A DNA stretch of 64,000 nt from Treponema denticola ATCC 35405 (GCF_000008185.1 NC_002967.9:2542001-2606000), one strand, 5' to 3'; positions 52,288-61,285 are shown, counted from the first letter of the stretch. The notes: generated from the letters alone by a model not told the origin. Program-made: numbers and translations.

Positions 52288-53166
52288 TTAAATTCTAAAT
52301 AAGAGTCCTAAACTTATACCAAAATCAAGACTATTCATAAAAAAAGATTTTATGGAATCCCGTTCAAAATTGACATCTATGCCTTTTAGTTTGCCGTTCT
52401 CAATGGCTGCTTTTGCAATTTTTTTCGGTAAAGAAACATATCCGGGTTTATAAATGGTATAAGAGGCGTAGGAACCCATGGTAACATTCATTTTTTCAAT
52501 AAGCGGTATATTGTAGTCAATTACAGCTTTCAGGGTAAGTCCCAGAGGATTCATTTTGCGTGTCATAGATCCCGGTATGTATAGCGTTCCCGTTTCAGGA
52601 AAAAAGTCGGGGCCGGTACCGCCATTATTCAGCATTTCCGCTTCTTCATCTGTCAAATTGGTATACAGCTCATAGGTAGGCTGCGGGTCAGCCAGCATCT
52701 TACCGCCAAGGCCCAATCCGACAGCAAGCCTGTTTTTAAAAAGCAGGGCCTTAACTGTTGTCCCAAAAGTTACAACAGGCGTCATATATACGCGGCAATA
52801 AACTTCTATATTCTTACCTAAACTTGCATTATACTGCCCCGAAATCTGACCTGAAAAACCCTGTCCTACACCCAGGTTAAAGGCGAGTCCGAGTCCTCCA
52901 AAGATATTATTATTTGTATAATTAAAGTATCTTTTCGAATCAAAAATATAGGTAAGTTCGGCTTCTCCGTTCATAATAAAACCGGCCATACCGCGCATAA
53001 AAGCGGCGCCCAGATATTCTTTATCGGCCTCATTTATATGGGGGTCAGTGTAGGAGCCGGAAAAATTAGATCTAAGTCCCAGAGTAAAGCCTTCATCAAA
53101 AGCAAAGGCCGAAAAACTTACAAACACAAACATAACCAGAAAAAAAAGTTTCTTAATCGGTTTCAT
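52288..53166 (-). CDS. outer-membrane beta-barrel-like protein
   Basis: 292 residues: signal peptide (hydrophobic 8-22, cleavage SAFA-F) and alternating amphipathic strands (FTLGLRSNFSGSY, NIFGGLGLAFNLGV, LAVGLGLGGKML, MNVTMGSYASYTIY) ending with a terminal strand FGISLGLLFRI, as expected for an outer-membrane barrel. GAGAGG precedes ATG 53166. It is first in the operon with the large lipoprotein, so the barrel may anchor or export that protein. No named family was recognised. Confidence 0.78.
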   Translation of the reverse strand: MKPIKKLFFLVMFVFVSFSAFAFDEGFTLGLRSNFSGSYTDPHINEADKEYLGAAFMRGMAGFIMNGEAELTYIFDSKRYFNYTNNNIFGGLGLAFNLGVGQGFSGQISGQYNASLGKNIEVYCRVYMTPVVTFGTTVKALLFKNRLAVGLGLGGKMLADPQPTYELYTNLTDEEAEMLNNGGTGPDFFPETGTLYIPGSMTRKMNPLGLTLKAVIDYNIPLIEKMNVTMGSYASYTIYKPGYVSLPKKIAKAAIENGKLKGIDVNFERDSIKSFFMNSLDFGISLGLLFRI

Positions 53167-53183
53167 AAACACCTCTCGGGTAG

Positions 53184-53212
53184 AGAGTACGAATTTTTTA
53201 TAAAAATGTCAA
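53184..53212 (-). promoter_or_regulatory. sigma-70 promoter of surface-protein operon
   Basis: TTGACA, 17 bp and TACTCT on the minus strand, 17 bp before the ATG at 53166. A 5-bp inverted repeat (53173-53177/53183-53187) overlaps the -10 region and could be an operator. Confidence 0.62.
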
Positions 53213-53244
53213 TAAGAGGATAAATTATTATAGATTTTCACTGA

Positions 53245-53273
53245 TGGACTTTTTTGCATTTTTTGGCTAGAAT
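53245..53273 (+). promoter_or_regulatory. promoter of thiI, leaderless type
   Basis: TGGACT, 17 bp and TAGAAT; ATG 9 nt after the -10 box, with no ribosome binding site. Confidence 0.58.
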
Positions 53274-53281
53274 ATGAACTT

Positions 53282-54445
53282 ATGGAAGAACTTTTCTATC
53301 TTGCAAAAATAGGCGAAATTAACCTAAAAAAAGGTAATTTAAAAGACTTTGAAATGCGGCTTTCGCAGAATTTACGCAGCTATTTACCGGAGGCTAAACC
53401 CAATATACGCGTGAGAGCCGGAAGAATGTATGTAAGCATCAAGCCCGAATTTAAAGAAAAAACCGAAGAAGCCCTAAATAAACTCATAGGCATTACAGGC
53501 TGGGCACAGGCCCTTCCTGCCGAAAAAACTATTGAAGCCATTACCGAAACAGCCAGAGCTGAGGCTATAAGGGCCCGGGATGCGGGGGCTAAGACCTTTA
53601 AAATAGAATCCCGCCGAGGAGAAAAAAACTTCCCTCTAACCTCCTACGAAATTTCACGGGAAGTCGGAGGGGTAATTCATACTGAAGGGATTTTAAAAGT
53701 AGATGTTCATAATCCCGACATCGTAATTTCTATCGAAGTAAGAGAAAAAGCTTTTATCTACGGCCTTGAACACAAGGGACGGCGGGGTCTTCCCTGCGGC
53801 TGTTCGGGAAGGGGACTTTTGCTCCTATCGGGAGGAATAGACTCCCCCGTTGCAGGCTTTAAAATGCTCACCCGCGGAATGAAGCTGGACTATATCTATT
53901 TTCACTCCCATCCTTATACCTCGCCCGAAGCCCAGGCTAAGGTTGAAAAACTGGCCGACATTTTAGCGGGCTACGGCCTCGGCGGATATCTCAATATAAT
54001 TCCCTTTACAAAGGTGCAGCACCAAATCAGAGAAAAAAGCCCCGAGGCCTATCTAACTTTAATGATGAGAATCTGCATGATGAAAATAGCAAATATGACG
54101 GCAAGGGGTATAAATTCCAAATGCCTTATCACGGGAGAAAGCCTTGCTCAGGTTGCAAGCCAAACGGTAGAAAACTTGACTGTAACAAACTCTTATGCGG
54201 AATTTCCTGTTTTTAGGCCCCTCATCGGCCTCGATAAGGAAGAAATTACTATAGAAGCCAAGGAAATAGGCACCTATGAAACCTCAATCTTGCCGTACGA
54301 AGATTGCTGTGTAATGTTTTCACCCAAGCACCCTATTTTACACTCAAACCTCAAAGATGCGGCCGAAATTTTCGAAAGAATGGAAATAGACAGCCTTTTA
54401 GAAGAGGCATACTCACAAAGAGAAGTAAAAAAGATGAGTTTTTAA
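53282..54445 (+). CDS. thiI: tRNA sulfurtransferase ThiI (no rhodanese domain)
   Basis: 387 residues. ThiI transfers sulfur to make 4-thiouridine at tRNA position 8 and can serve thiamine synthesis. An N-terminal ferredoxin-like/THUMP region (about 1-165) precedes the PP-loop pyrophosphatase domain with SGGIDSPVAGF. The C-terminal rhodanese domain of the E. coli enzyme is absent, as in many bacteria. It is followed 2 bp later by the DAHP synthase gene. The start is at a leaderless-type promoter. Confidence 0.95.
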   Translation: MEELFYLAKIGEINLKKGNLKDFEMRLSQNLRSYLPEAKPNIRVRAGRMYVSIKPEFKEKTEEALNKLIGITGWAQALPAEKTIEAITETARAEAIRARDAGAKTFKIESRRGEKNFPLTSYEISREVGGVIHTEGILKVDVHNPDIVISIEVREKAFIYGLEHKGRRGLPCGCSGRGLLLLSGGIDSPVAGFKMLTRGMKLDYIYFHSHPYTSPEAQAKVEKLADILAGYGLGGYLNIIPFTKVQHQIREKSPEAYLTLMMRICMMKIANMTARGINSKCLITGESLAQVASQTVENLTVTNSYAEFPVFRPLIGLDKEEITIEAKEIGTYETSILPYEDCCVMFSPKHPILHSNLKDAAEIFERMEIDSLLEEAYSQREVKKMSF

Positions 54446-54447
54446 AG

Positions 54448-55518
54448 ATGATAAAAAACCTTATTGACCTCCGAATCGAGAGGATTCATTGCATAAGTTC
54501 TCCTGCCGAAATGGTAGAAAAAATACCCGCCTCGGATTCTCTTTATTCTTTTATAGCCGAAGCCCGAAAAACTATCAGCAATATAATAAACGGAAAGGAT
54601 GAGCGTTTTTTACTCATAGTCGGCCCCTGCTCGATTCATGACACGGAGGCAGCCGAGGATTATGCTATGCGCCTATTAGAGCTAAAAAAGAAATGCTCCG
54701 ATTCTTTCTATATTATAATGCGTACCTACTTTGAAAAACCCAGAACCGTTTTAGGCTGGAGAGGCCTTATCGTAGAACCTGAACTTGACGGCTTTATCAA
54801 TATTGAAGGCGGCATTCAAAAGACAAGAAAATTTCTTATTAAACTTGCCGAAATAGGCATTCCTGCAGCCTCCGAAATGGTAGACCCTATGATTCCCCAA
54901 TACATTGCCGACCTTGTAAGCTGGGCTTCGATAGGAGCACGCTCAGCCGAAAGTCAAATCCACAGAGAACTGGCCTCAGGACTTTCAATGCCGGTCGGCT
55001 TTAAAAATACCACCTACGGAGACATAACGGCCGCTATAAACGGAGTTATTGTTTCCCGCCTGCCCCATGCCTTTGTAGGCATTGCCCGAAACGGACTTTC
55101 GGCAATAGTGCACACAACCGGAAATCCCGACACTCACTTGGTTTTAAGGGGAGGGGTTTCAAAGCCCAATTATAATAGAGAAGAAATTGAAAAAGCAGCC
55201 TCTCTTATGAAGGAAAAAATGCTGAAACCGAGCATAGTAATAGACTGCTCCCACGGAAATTCGGGAAAGGACCCGAAAAAACAGATAAACATCTTTGAAG
55301 AAAGCTTAAAACTCCGCTTCGATAAGAATGAACCTCTTGACTATATAAGGGGCTGTATGATTGAAAGCTTTATCCAAGAGGGAAGCACCTCGATCGAAAA
55401 AGCAAAGGAACGCAGCGAATACGGTAAATCCATAACCGACCCCTGCCTAGGCTGGGAAGAAACTCAAACAGAAATACTAAAAATCTATGAAAAATACAAA
55501 AGGAGAAAGCAAAAATGA
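54448..55518 (+). CDS. DAHP synthase, class I (AroFGH type)
   Basis: 356 residues catalysing the first step of the shikimate pathway (phosphoenolpyruvate plus erythrose-4-phosphate). Diagnostic blocks: LIVGPCSIHD, YFEKPRTVLGWRG, SWASIGARSAESQIHRE and IDCSHGNSGKD. It starts 2 bp after thiI and overlaps rnhA by 4 nt. No other aromatic-synthesis gene is nearby, so the rest of the pathway, if present, lies elsewhere. The longer frame starting at 54304 overlaps thiI and was rejected. Confidence 0.93.
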   Translation: MIKNLIDLRIERIHCISSPAEMVEKIPASDSLYSFIAEARKTISNIINGKDERFLLIVGPCSIHDTEAAEDYAMRLLELKKKCSDSFYIIMRTYFEKPRTVLGWRGLIVEPELDGFINIEGGIQKTRKFLIKLAEIGIPAASEMVDPMIPQYIADLVSWASIGARSAESQIHRELASGLSMPVGFKNTTYGDITAAINGVIVSRLPHAFVGIARNGLSAIVHTTGNPDTHLVLRGGVSKPNYNREEIEKAASLMKEKMLKPSIVIDCSHGNSGKDPKKQINIFEESLKLRFDKNEPLDYIRGCMIESFIQEGSTSIEKAKERSEYGKSITDPCLGWEETQTEILKIYEKYKRRKQK

Positions 55519-55997
55519 ATATTGAAATATACACGGATGGAGCCTGCTCCAAAAATCCCGGCCCCGGAGGATGGGCCTACATAATGGTAAACAAAGATTC
55601 AAAAGAAGAAATATGCAGAGAAAACGGGGGCGAAAAATCTACTACCAATAACCGCATGGAACTCATGGCTGTTATAAGGGCCTTAAAAAAGATAAAAGAG
55701 GGAGCAGCATCCTTGGCAGACAAGTCCGGCAAAGCCTTGGACTATAAAAGCATTTCGGTACACACCGATTCTCAATATGTGCAGCAGGGCATAAGCTCGT
55801 GGATCTTTAACTGGAAAAAAAATAATTGGAAGACGGCCTCCAAACAGCCCGTAAAAAACCAAGACCTTTGGCAAGAGCTGGATTCCCTTTCAGCCTCGAT
55901 TAAGCCTGAATGGATTTGGGTAAAAGGCCACGCAGGAAATCCCTTAAACGAAGCCTGCGATCGCCTTGCAGTTGAAGCCTGCCAAAAAATGATGTAA
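55515..55997 (+). CDS. rnhA: ribonuclease HI
   Basis: 160 residues, cleaving RNA in RNA-DNA hybrids. The catalytic carboxylates are visible: Asp in IYTDGACSKNPGPGG, Glu in RMELMAVIRAL, Asp in HTDSQYV and the C-terminal Asp in CDRLAVEA, with the WVKGHAGNPLNE loop. A stretch near residues 60-75 is a short insertion. The ATGA overlap with the upstream DAHP synthase gene indicates translational coupling. Confidence 0.96.
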   Translation: MNIEIYTDGACSKNPGPGGWAYIMVNKDSKEEICRENGGEKSTTNNRMELMAVIRALKKIKEGAASLADKSGKALDYKSISVHTDSQYVQQGISSWIFNWKKNNWKTASKQPVKNQDLWQELDSLSASIKPEWIWVKGHAGNPLNEACDRLAVEACQKMM

Positions 55998-56011
55998 TTC
56001 TCGCTCGTAAG

Positions 56012-56242
56012 CTAGATCCCGGCCTCGTCCAAAAGTTTCTTTAAAGCTATAAGCTCATCCCTTGTAAGGGTAATTCCTTTTCCCATTTTTTGGTGATCGG
56101 GAGACCAAGGCCTTATATCGAATTTAGGATCTCGGCCGTTCCATGAGACCTCGTTGAGTTCGGTGTTCCAACCGCCCTTTCCCGCGGAGATAACTCCGTA
56201 GCTTTTTGTAATTTCAAATTTGAATTCGTCCTGATTATTCAT
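56012..56242 (-). CDS. PC4/YdbC-like single-strand DNA binding protein
   Basis: 76 residues matching the bacterial PC4-like (YdbC) family: FEITKSYGVIS, GWNTELNEVSWNGRDPKFDIR, WSPDHQKMGKGITL and a C-terminal helix (RDELIALKKLLD). The eukaryotic PC4 fold binds single-stranded DNA or unwound duplex and acts in transcription. Its start overlaps the end of the CDP-alcohol phosphatidyltransferase gene by 8 nt, implying one message. Confidence 0.88.
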   Translation of the reverse strand: MNNQDEFKFEITKSYGVISAGKGGWNTELNEVSWNGRDPKFDIRPWSPDHQKMGKGITLTRDELIALKKLLDEAGI

Positions 56243-56828
56243 CAGCAGTTCTCCTTTTATTTAAATATGAAGTAATATAATCGGTAAATGAAGCAAGCGA
56301 CAAGATGACCGCCGCAAAATAAAGAAGCCAGTTAAAATAAAGAATGTATCGGCTAATGGCCGGCGGTAAAAATGTGTAAATCTTTTCAAGTTTTAAAAAC
56401 ATCGAAACGCTTGCCGCTATAATGTAAAGAACGGTCTTCGTTTTTCCGCCCATCTTGGCTCCTATCGTTATGCCTTCGCCGCGGGCCTTCATCCTCAAAA
56501 ACATAATACCGAACTCGCGGTAAACTATAATCAAAAAGAAGGGAGCAAACAAAAAGCCGTCCATCAAAAAACAAAATAACACCGTTACATTTGCAACTAC
56601 ATCCGCAAAGGGATCAAATATTTTTCCGAAATCATCCACCTGATTATGCAGCCTTGCATAATAGCCGTCCAAAAAATCGGTAAATTCCATAAAGATAAAA
56701 ATCGGAATTATAATAAGAATGGTAATTTTAGGGCTTATAAAAGGAATCCAATCCGGCAGAAAATACAAAACATAGATGATGGGCGCCAGCACCAGCCGCG
56801 ATGATGTAAAAATATTAGATAGCTTCAT
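56235..56828 (-). CDS. CDP-alcohol phosphatidyltransferase (PgsA-like)
   Basis: 197 residues with five or six membrane helices and the diagnostic DGYYAR...G...D...D motif (DGYYARLHNQVDDFGKIFD, then FAD). This class makes phosphatidylglycerol phosphate or related lipids; PgsA is the most likely role. An upstream TTGACA with a weak -10 (CATCAT, 17-bp spacer) would leave a leader of only about 1-2 nt before the ATG. The PC4-like gene overlaps its 3' end. Confidence 0.85.
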   Translation of the reverse strand: MKLSNIFTSSRLVLAPIIYVLYFLPDWIPFISPKITILIIIPIFIFMEFTDFLDGYYARLHNQVDDFGKIFDPFADVVANVTVLFCFLMDGFLFAPFFLIIVYREFGIMFLRMKARGEGITIGAKMGGKTKTVLYIIAASVSMFLKLEKIYTFLPPAISRYILYFNWLLYFAAVILSLASFTDYITSYLNKRRTADE

Positions 56829-56905
56829 GCCTTATATGATGTAGCTTTAATCCGTTTTTGTCAATAGGCAAAAGTAAGCTTGAACTTTGCACTTTAATCT
56901 ATGAG

Positions 56906-56934
56906 TTGTTTTTTTTCTCAAAAAGGGTTAGAAT
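56906..56934 (+). promoter_or_regulatory. promoter of pgi, leaderless type
   Basis: TTGTTT, 17 bp and TAGAAT; the ATG begins 8 nt after the -10 box, with no ribosome binding site. Confidence 0.6.
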
Positions 56935-56941
56935 AGAATTT

Positions 56942-58519
56942 ATGGAATGGAAAAATTTAGATAAGTGTACATCTTTTACACAATTACAAAAAGCTCATAA
57001 AGAACAAGCTGAAAATTTAAAACTCGCAGATATTTTCGATACTGAAAATTCGGTTAAAAGAGTAAAAAATTATTCGGTTAAAATGGGCGGAAACCTCAAA
57101 TACAATTATGCGGCCAAGCCTGTAAACGATGAAATTCTTAAGGCTTTGCAGTCCCTCGCCGATGAGCAAAAGCTGATCGAAAAATATGAGCTCTTATTAA
57201 ACGGGGATTTTATAAATACCGGCGAAAACCGTATGGTACTCCATCAGCTCACCCGCGGCCAATTAAAAAATGATGTAGTTTATAAGGGCGTAAACATGAG
57301 GAGCTTTTACCTCAACGAGCTAAAAAAAATAAAAGAATTTTCCGAGGCTGTTCATTCCGGCAAGATTAAAACCTCTCAAGGAAAAGTCTTTACCGATGTG
57401 GTTCAGATCGGCATAGGCGGCTCGGACTTAGGCCCCAGAGCCATGTACATAGCCTTAAAAAATCGGGCAAAGAAAAAGATGAGGGCTCATTTTATTTCCA
57501 ATGTAGACCCCGACGATGCAGCCGAAGTTTTAAACTCCATAAATCTTGCAAGCACCCTTTTTATCCTCGTTTCAAAAAGCGGCACAACTCAAGAAACTCT
57601 GGCAAACGAAAGATTTGTAAAATCAGTTCTCGAAAAAAACGGTCTTGACTGCAAAAAACAAATGCTTGCCGTTACAAGCGAAACAAGCCCCCTAGCAAAT
57701 AACCCCGACTATCTTACTTCCTTTTATATGGACGATTTTATAGGCGGAAGATATTCTTCAACTTCGGTTTGCGGAGCGGCAGTGCTCGCTCTTGCCTTCG
57801 GTATGGAAACGGTGGAGGCCTTTTTAAAAGGAGCTGCAGAAGGAGATAAGCTTTCACTAAACAAAAACATAAAAGAAAATGCAAGCCTCTTGGATGCCCT
57901 CCTCGGTGTTTATGAAAGAAACATTTTAGGCTGCTCGGCGACAGCCATTCTTCCATACAGTCAGGCCCTTTCCCGCTTCCCTGCCCACCTCCAGCAGCTG
58001 GACATGGAATCGAACGGAAAAACGGTAAACCGTTTCGGCGAAAAAGTTTCCTATAAAACGGGCCCTGTAATTTTCGGAGAGCCGGGCACAAACGGACAAC
58101 ATTCTTTTTATCAGCTCCTTCATCAGGGAAGCGATATAATCCCCTTGCAGTTTATAGGCTTTAAAAAAAGCCAAATCGGTCTTGATATCGAAAGCGAGGG
58201 CTCAACCAATATGCAAAAACTGAATGCAAATTTGGCAGCCCAAATTATGGCCTTTGCAGCAGGAAAAACCGATGAAAACAAAAACAAGGACTTTGCAGGC
58301 AACCGCCCCGCAAGTTTAATCTATGGGGAAGAGCTAAACCCCGAAAACCTCGGTGCCCTCCTTGCCCATTACGAAAACAAGGTGATGTTCCAAGGTTTTA
58401 TCTGGAACTTAAACAGCTTTGACCAAGAGGGCGTTCAGCTCGGAAAAACCCTTGCAAAGAAGGTGCTTTCAAACGACATGCCTCCTGCTCTCAAAGCCTT
58501 TTCGGAATTCCTTTTATGA
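56942..58519 (+). CDS. pgi: glucose-6-phosphate isomerase
   Basis: 525 residues interconverting glucose-6-phosphate and fructose-6-phosphate. Signature blocks: QIGIGGSDLGPRAMYIAL, LVSKSGTTQETLAN, GGRYSSTSVCGAAVLAL, and the C-terminal MFQGFIWNLNSFDQEGVQLGK. Length is normal for the long form. The start was placed at 56942 because a -10 box ends 8 nt upstream; the longer frame would begin before the promoter. It overlaps engB by 4 nt (ATGA). Confidence 0.97.
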   Translation: MEWKNLDKCTSFTQLQKAHKEQAENLKLADIFDTENSVKRVKNYSVKMGGNLKYNYAAKPVNDEILKALQSLADEQKLIEKYELLLNGDFINTGENRMVLHQLTRGQLKNDVVYKGVNMRSFYLNELKKIKEFSEAVHSGKIKTSQGKVFTDVVQIGIGGSDLGPRAMYIALKNRAKKKMRAHFISNVDPDDAAEVLNSINLASTLFILVSKSGTTQETLANERFVKSVLEKNGLDCKKQMLAVTSETSPLANNPDYLTSFYMDDFIGGRYSSTSVCGAAVLALAFGMETVEAFLKGAAEGDKLSLNKNIKENASLLDALLGVYERNILGCSATAILPYSQALSRFPAHLQQLDMESNGKTVNRFGEKVSYKTGPVIFGEPGTNGQHSFYQLLHQGSDIIPLQFIGFKKSQIGLDIESEGSTNMQKLNANLAAQIMAFAAGKTDENKNKDFAGNRPASLIYGEELNPENLGALLAHYENKVMFQGFIWNLNSFDQEGVQLGKTLAKKVLSNDMPPALKAFSEFLL

Positions 58520-59154
58520 AAATTATAAATGCTGAATTTATAAAGGGAGCCGTTAAGGCGGAACAGTTTCCGGAAATCGGTGTTTCGGAATTCGCTTTTT
58601 TCGGGCGCTCCAATGCGGGAAAGTCGAGCCTTATAAATATGCTTGTCAACAGAAAAAATTTGGTCAAGACAGGCTCCCGCCCCGGAATGACGCGGGAAGT
58701 AAATTTCTTCTTGGTAAACCGGCCGGCCTCTTTAAATTTTAACCCCAAGACAAAAAAGTTTTCAGGGCCGGCTCCAAAAGATATGTTTGTGCTCACAGAC
58801 CTTCCGGGCTACGGCTATGCAAAACTTTCAGGCGGCATGACCTTGCAAATCGACAAGATGCTCTATGAATATTGTACAAACCGCCCCCTCTTAAAGATCA
58901 TCTTTTTTTTAATGGACATGAGGAGAGAACCTACAGAAACCGAAAAAGAAAGTATCGGCTTTTTTCACGGCTTAAATATTGAGGTTGTAATAGTCGGAAC
59001 CAAGGCCGATAAGATAGGCAAAAATGATCAGATAAAGGCAAAAAATGATTGGGCAGACTTCTTTAACTTTGACGAAGAGCTCATTATAATAAGCTCTGCT
59101 GCAAAAAAAACCGGACGGGATAATATTTTATCGTTAATCGCAAAAAGGATTTAA
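58516..59154 (+). CDS. engB: ribosome biogenesis GTPase EngB (YsxC)
   Basis: 212 residues. EngB helps assemble the large ribosomal subunit. GTPase motifs in order: G1 GRSNAGKSSL, G2 around SRPGMTRE, G3 TDLPGYGYAKL and G4 GTKADKI. It has a short insert after G2 (residues ~75-90) compared with the minimal form. Coupled to pgi by a 4-nt overlap and followed 3 bp later by the HutD gene. Confidence 0.95.
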   Translation: MKIINAEFIKGAVKAEQFPEIGVSEFAFFGRSNAGKSSLINMLVNRKNLVKTGSRPGMTREVNFFLVNRPASLNFNPKTKKFSGPAPKDMFVLTDLPGYGYAKLSGGMTLQIDKMLYEYCTNRPLLKIIFFLMDMRREPTETEKESIGFFHGLNIEVVIVGTKADKIGKNDQIKAKNDWADFFNFDEELIIISSAAKKTGRDNILSLIAKRI

Positions 59155-59157
59155 CTT

Positions 59158-59772
59158 ATGAAAATTACACATTATAGAGAAAAAGATTTTAAAACTTCAA
59201 ACTGGAGCGGAGGCACCACAACGGAGCTTTTTATTTATCCGCGTGAAGCCGATTACAAAAAAAGGGATTTTTTATTCCGATTAAGCTCCGCTACCGTCGA
59301 TTTGGATAGATCAGACTTTACCCCTCTTCCGGGATTTTTCCGTTTTATTTCTCCCTTAAATGGGGACTTAAAAATAAGCCATGACGAAAAAAACTTTACC
59401 AAACTTAAGCCCTACGAAGTCTATGCCTTTGACGGCGGAGCAAAAACGGTCAGCATGGGAAGGGTAAGGGATTTTAACCTCATGGTAAAAGACGGTGTAG
59501 AAACGGAAGTAAAAAATTTTGCCCTAAACAAAAATTCGGTTTTAAAGTTTTCGGTATCGAAGGGAGAAATCGGCTGGATTTTTTTGTACAATACCAAAGC
59601 CTTGCTTAGTGCCGAAACAGTCAACGAAAAAAAAGATTTTAATCTTGATAAATTGGACTTGATTATTTTTGAGGCAGGTGATGACACAAACGGCGATACA
59701 AAAGAAGAAGTTTTAATTTCGGCCGATGGAGCCTTGAGCCTTTTTTACGGAAAGGTACCGACAGCTTTCTAA
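59158..59772 (+). CDS. HutD/Ves family protein
   Basis: 204 residues of the HutD family: NWSGGTTTELFIYP, FLFRLSSATVDLDRSDFTPLPGF and a double-cupin-like beta pattern. HutD occurs near histidine-utilisation genes in proteobacteria, where it may tune formimidoylglutamate flux; here no hut gene adjoins, so the role is unknown. AAAGGAT precedes the ATG, and it follows engB in the same string. Confidence 0.85.
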   Translation: MKITHYREKDFKTSNWSGGTTTELFIYPREADYKKRDFLFRLSSATVDLDRSDFTPLPGFFRFISPLNGDLKISHDEKNFTKLKPYEVYAFDGGAKTVSMGRVRDFNLMVKDGVETEVKNFALNKNSVLKFSVSKGEIGWIFLYNTKALLSAETVNEKKDFNLDKLDLIIFEAGDDTNGDTKEEVLISADGALSLFYGKVPTAF

Positions 59773-59811
59773 CCGGCAATCAAGACTAAAAATCACAAAC
59801 TTGGAATTATA

Positions 59812-60546
59812 ATGAAAAAAAAACTTTATGAAATCTTATATGAAGATAAGGATATTCTCATTGTAAATAAAAATGCCGGCCTCCTCGTAGGAGCCGACCG
59901 CTGGGACAGCGAAGCTCCCCGCCTTGATAAGATACTTGAAGAACTTTACAAGGATAAGGGCGAGAGGAAAATTTATCCTGTCCACAGGCTCGATAAGGAA
60001 ACTTCAGGCCTCATCATCTATGCCCTAAATGCGGAAGCCCATAAAACTTTAAACGATGATTTTCAAAACCGCAAAATCGAAAAAATCTATCATGCGGTAT
60101 CAGCCGGTATTCCTCAAGAAGAAAATTTTAAGGCTGAGGAAAAACTTAGAATAGATGGGGACAAGCTGCACCGCACCGTCATAGACGAAAAAAAAGGAAA
60201 AGAGTCTTTAACCGAATTCAGCCTTCTTAAAAGATTCAGCCGCTTTTGCCTTTTGGAAGCCCGTCCCATAACGGGCAGAACCCATCAAATAAGGGCTCAC
60301 CTAAAACACCTTGGGCTTCCTATCCTATGCGATAATCTTTACGGAAACGGAGAGCCCGTCTACATATCGGCCTTAAAAAAAAATTGGAGAGGCGACAAAT
60401 ATGAGGAGCGTCCTATAATCTCTCGTCTTGCCCTCCACGCTCATTCCTTAAAATTCTTTCATCCTATAAGCAAGGAAAAAATCGAAATAAGTGCGGATTA
60501 CCCTAAGGATATGGCAGGCCTCATAAACCAGCTTTCTAAAATATAA
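59812..60546 (+). CDS. RluA-family pseudouridine synthase
   Basis: 244 residues with the catalytic PVHRLDKETSGLIIYAL block (Asp in RLD) and the RPITGRTHQIRAHLKHLGLPI block of the RluA/RluC/RluD class. There is no N-terminal S4 domain, so it is a short RluA-type enzyme. It converts uridines to pseudouridines in rRNA or tRNA; the target cannot be assigned. It is 39 bp after the HutD gene. Confidence 0.92.
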   Translation: MKKKLYEILYEDKDILIVNKNAGLLVGADRWDSEAPRLDKILEELYKDKGERKIYPVHRLDKETSGLIIYALNAEAHKTLNDDFQNRKIEKIYHAVSAGIPQEENFKAEEKLRIDGDKLHRTVIDEKKGKESLTEFSLLKRFSRFCLLEARPITGRTHQIRAHLKHLGLPILCDNLYGNGEPVYISALKKNWRGDKYEERPIISRLALHAHSLKFFHPISKEKIEISADYPKDMAGLINQLSKI

Positions 60547-60579
60547 AAAACGTTTTGCAAAAGAATTTTTTTATCCGTA

Positions 60580-60993
60580 TTAGAACATTCCGATAAATTC
60601 TTCCGGCAACAGGACTTTTATTTTTGCATTTTTGTAGTCTTCAATATTTCTGGTTATTATATATTCGCATTGGTTCTCTACAGCCGAAGAGTGTTGTAAT
60701 GCATCTTCAAAATCAGAAAATTTTGATCTTAGTGAGTCTAATACATTCCGGTGATTGATTACTATTACGGTTATATACTTAACTATATTTAGTATAAATT
60801 TTCTCGCCTTATTATCACCGCCGGATTTTCTCAATATATAATAAATATTGGCAACACAATTCGATGAAATATTTCCTATGATAATATTATTTTCTGCCAT
60901 TGCTAATATGATTTTACTGGCAGTAAAAAACGGTTCCCGAGCTAATGCAACATCAAGGATAATATCTGTATCAATAAAGACCCTTTTTATCAT
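60580..60993 (-). CDS. PIN-domain toxin (VapC-like)
   Basis: 137 residues. Acidic active-site residues lie in VFIDTDIILD, SDFEDALQHSSA and a late NIEDYKNAK. This subgroup, with DFEDALQ and an ITRN motif, differs from the toxin at 16598. Its start overlaps the antitoxin stop by 4 nt. It is expected to cut RNA and be held by the upstream antitoxin. Confidence 0.88.
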   Translation of the reverse strand: MIKRVFIDTDIILDVALAREPFFTASKIILAMAENNIIIGNISSNCVANIYYILRKSGGDNKARKFILNIVKYITVIVINHRNVLDSLRSKFSDFEDALQHSSAVENQCEYIITRNIEDYKNAKIKVLLPEEFIGMF

Positions 60994-61244
60994 AAATATT
61001 TATCCTGCAATGCTTCACTGAGCATATCTTTATAAGATTTTCCATTATCATGAAACATTCCCGAAATGCTATCGGTTATCGGTGATTTCATTTTAGAAAA
61101 AGAAGTACCTATGTCATGATTGGTTACGATATTTTTCAGATACTCTTCTACAATTCGAGAAACACTCCTATTCTTTTTTTGAGCATATTCCTTTGCCTGT
61201 TCTATTACAGACTGCTCTATAGTCAATGTAAGCTTTGCCAACAT
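60990..61244 (-). CDS. antitoxin, ribbon-helix-helix type (DUF6364-like)
   Basis: 84 residues with an N-terminal strand and helices (KLTLTIEQSVIEQAKEYAQ, then SVSRIVEEYL) of DUF6364/ribbon-helix-helix antitoxins. The C-terminal part is variable. GAGGTGAT precedes the ATG at 61244. It lies upstream of a PIN toxin with coupling overlap, and its promoter is embedded in a perfect 8-bp inverted repeat. Confidence 0.84.
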   Translation of the reverse strand: MLAKLTLTIEQSVIEQAKEYAQKKNRSVSRIVEEYLKNIVTNHDIGTSFSKMKSPITDSISGMFHDNGKSYKDMLSEALQDKYL

Positions 61245-61254
61245 ATATCACCTC

Positions 61255-61285
61255 ACACGTATAATTATAGCATATAAATACGTGT
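61255..61285 (-). promoter_or_regulatory. operator-like inverted repeat around -10 of vapBC
   Basis: ACACGTAT (61255-61262) and ATACGTGT (61278-61285) form a perfect inverted repeat that brackets the -10 box. Ribbon-helix-helix antitoxins usually bind such repeats to repress their own operon. Confidence 0.65.

Noticed and set aside
53173-53187. Hairpin hiding the ribosome binding site of the outer-membrane protein gene
   Set aside because: The distal arm lies upstream of the predicted transcription start (about 53177), so it would not be in the RNA.
54304-54447. Longer N-terminus for the DAHP synthase
   Set aside because: It would lie within thiI in another frame and lacks homology to the enzyme; ATG at 54448 gives the normal length.
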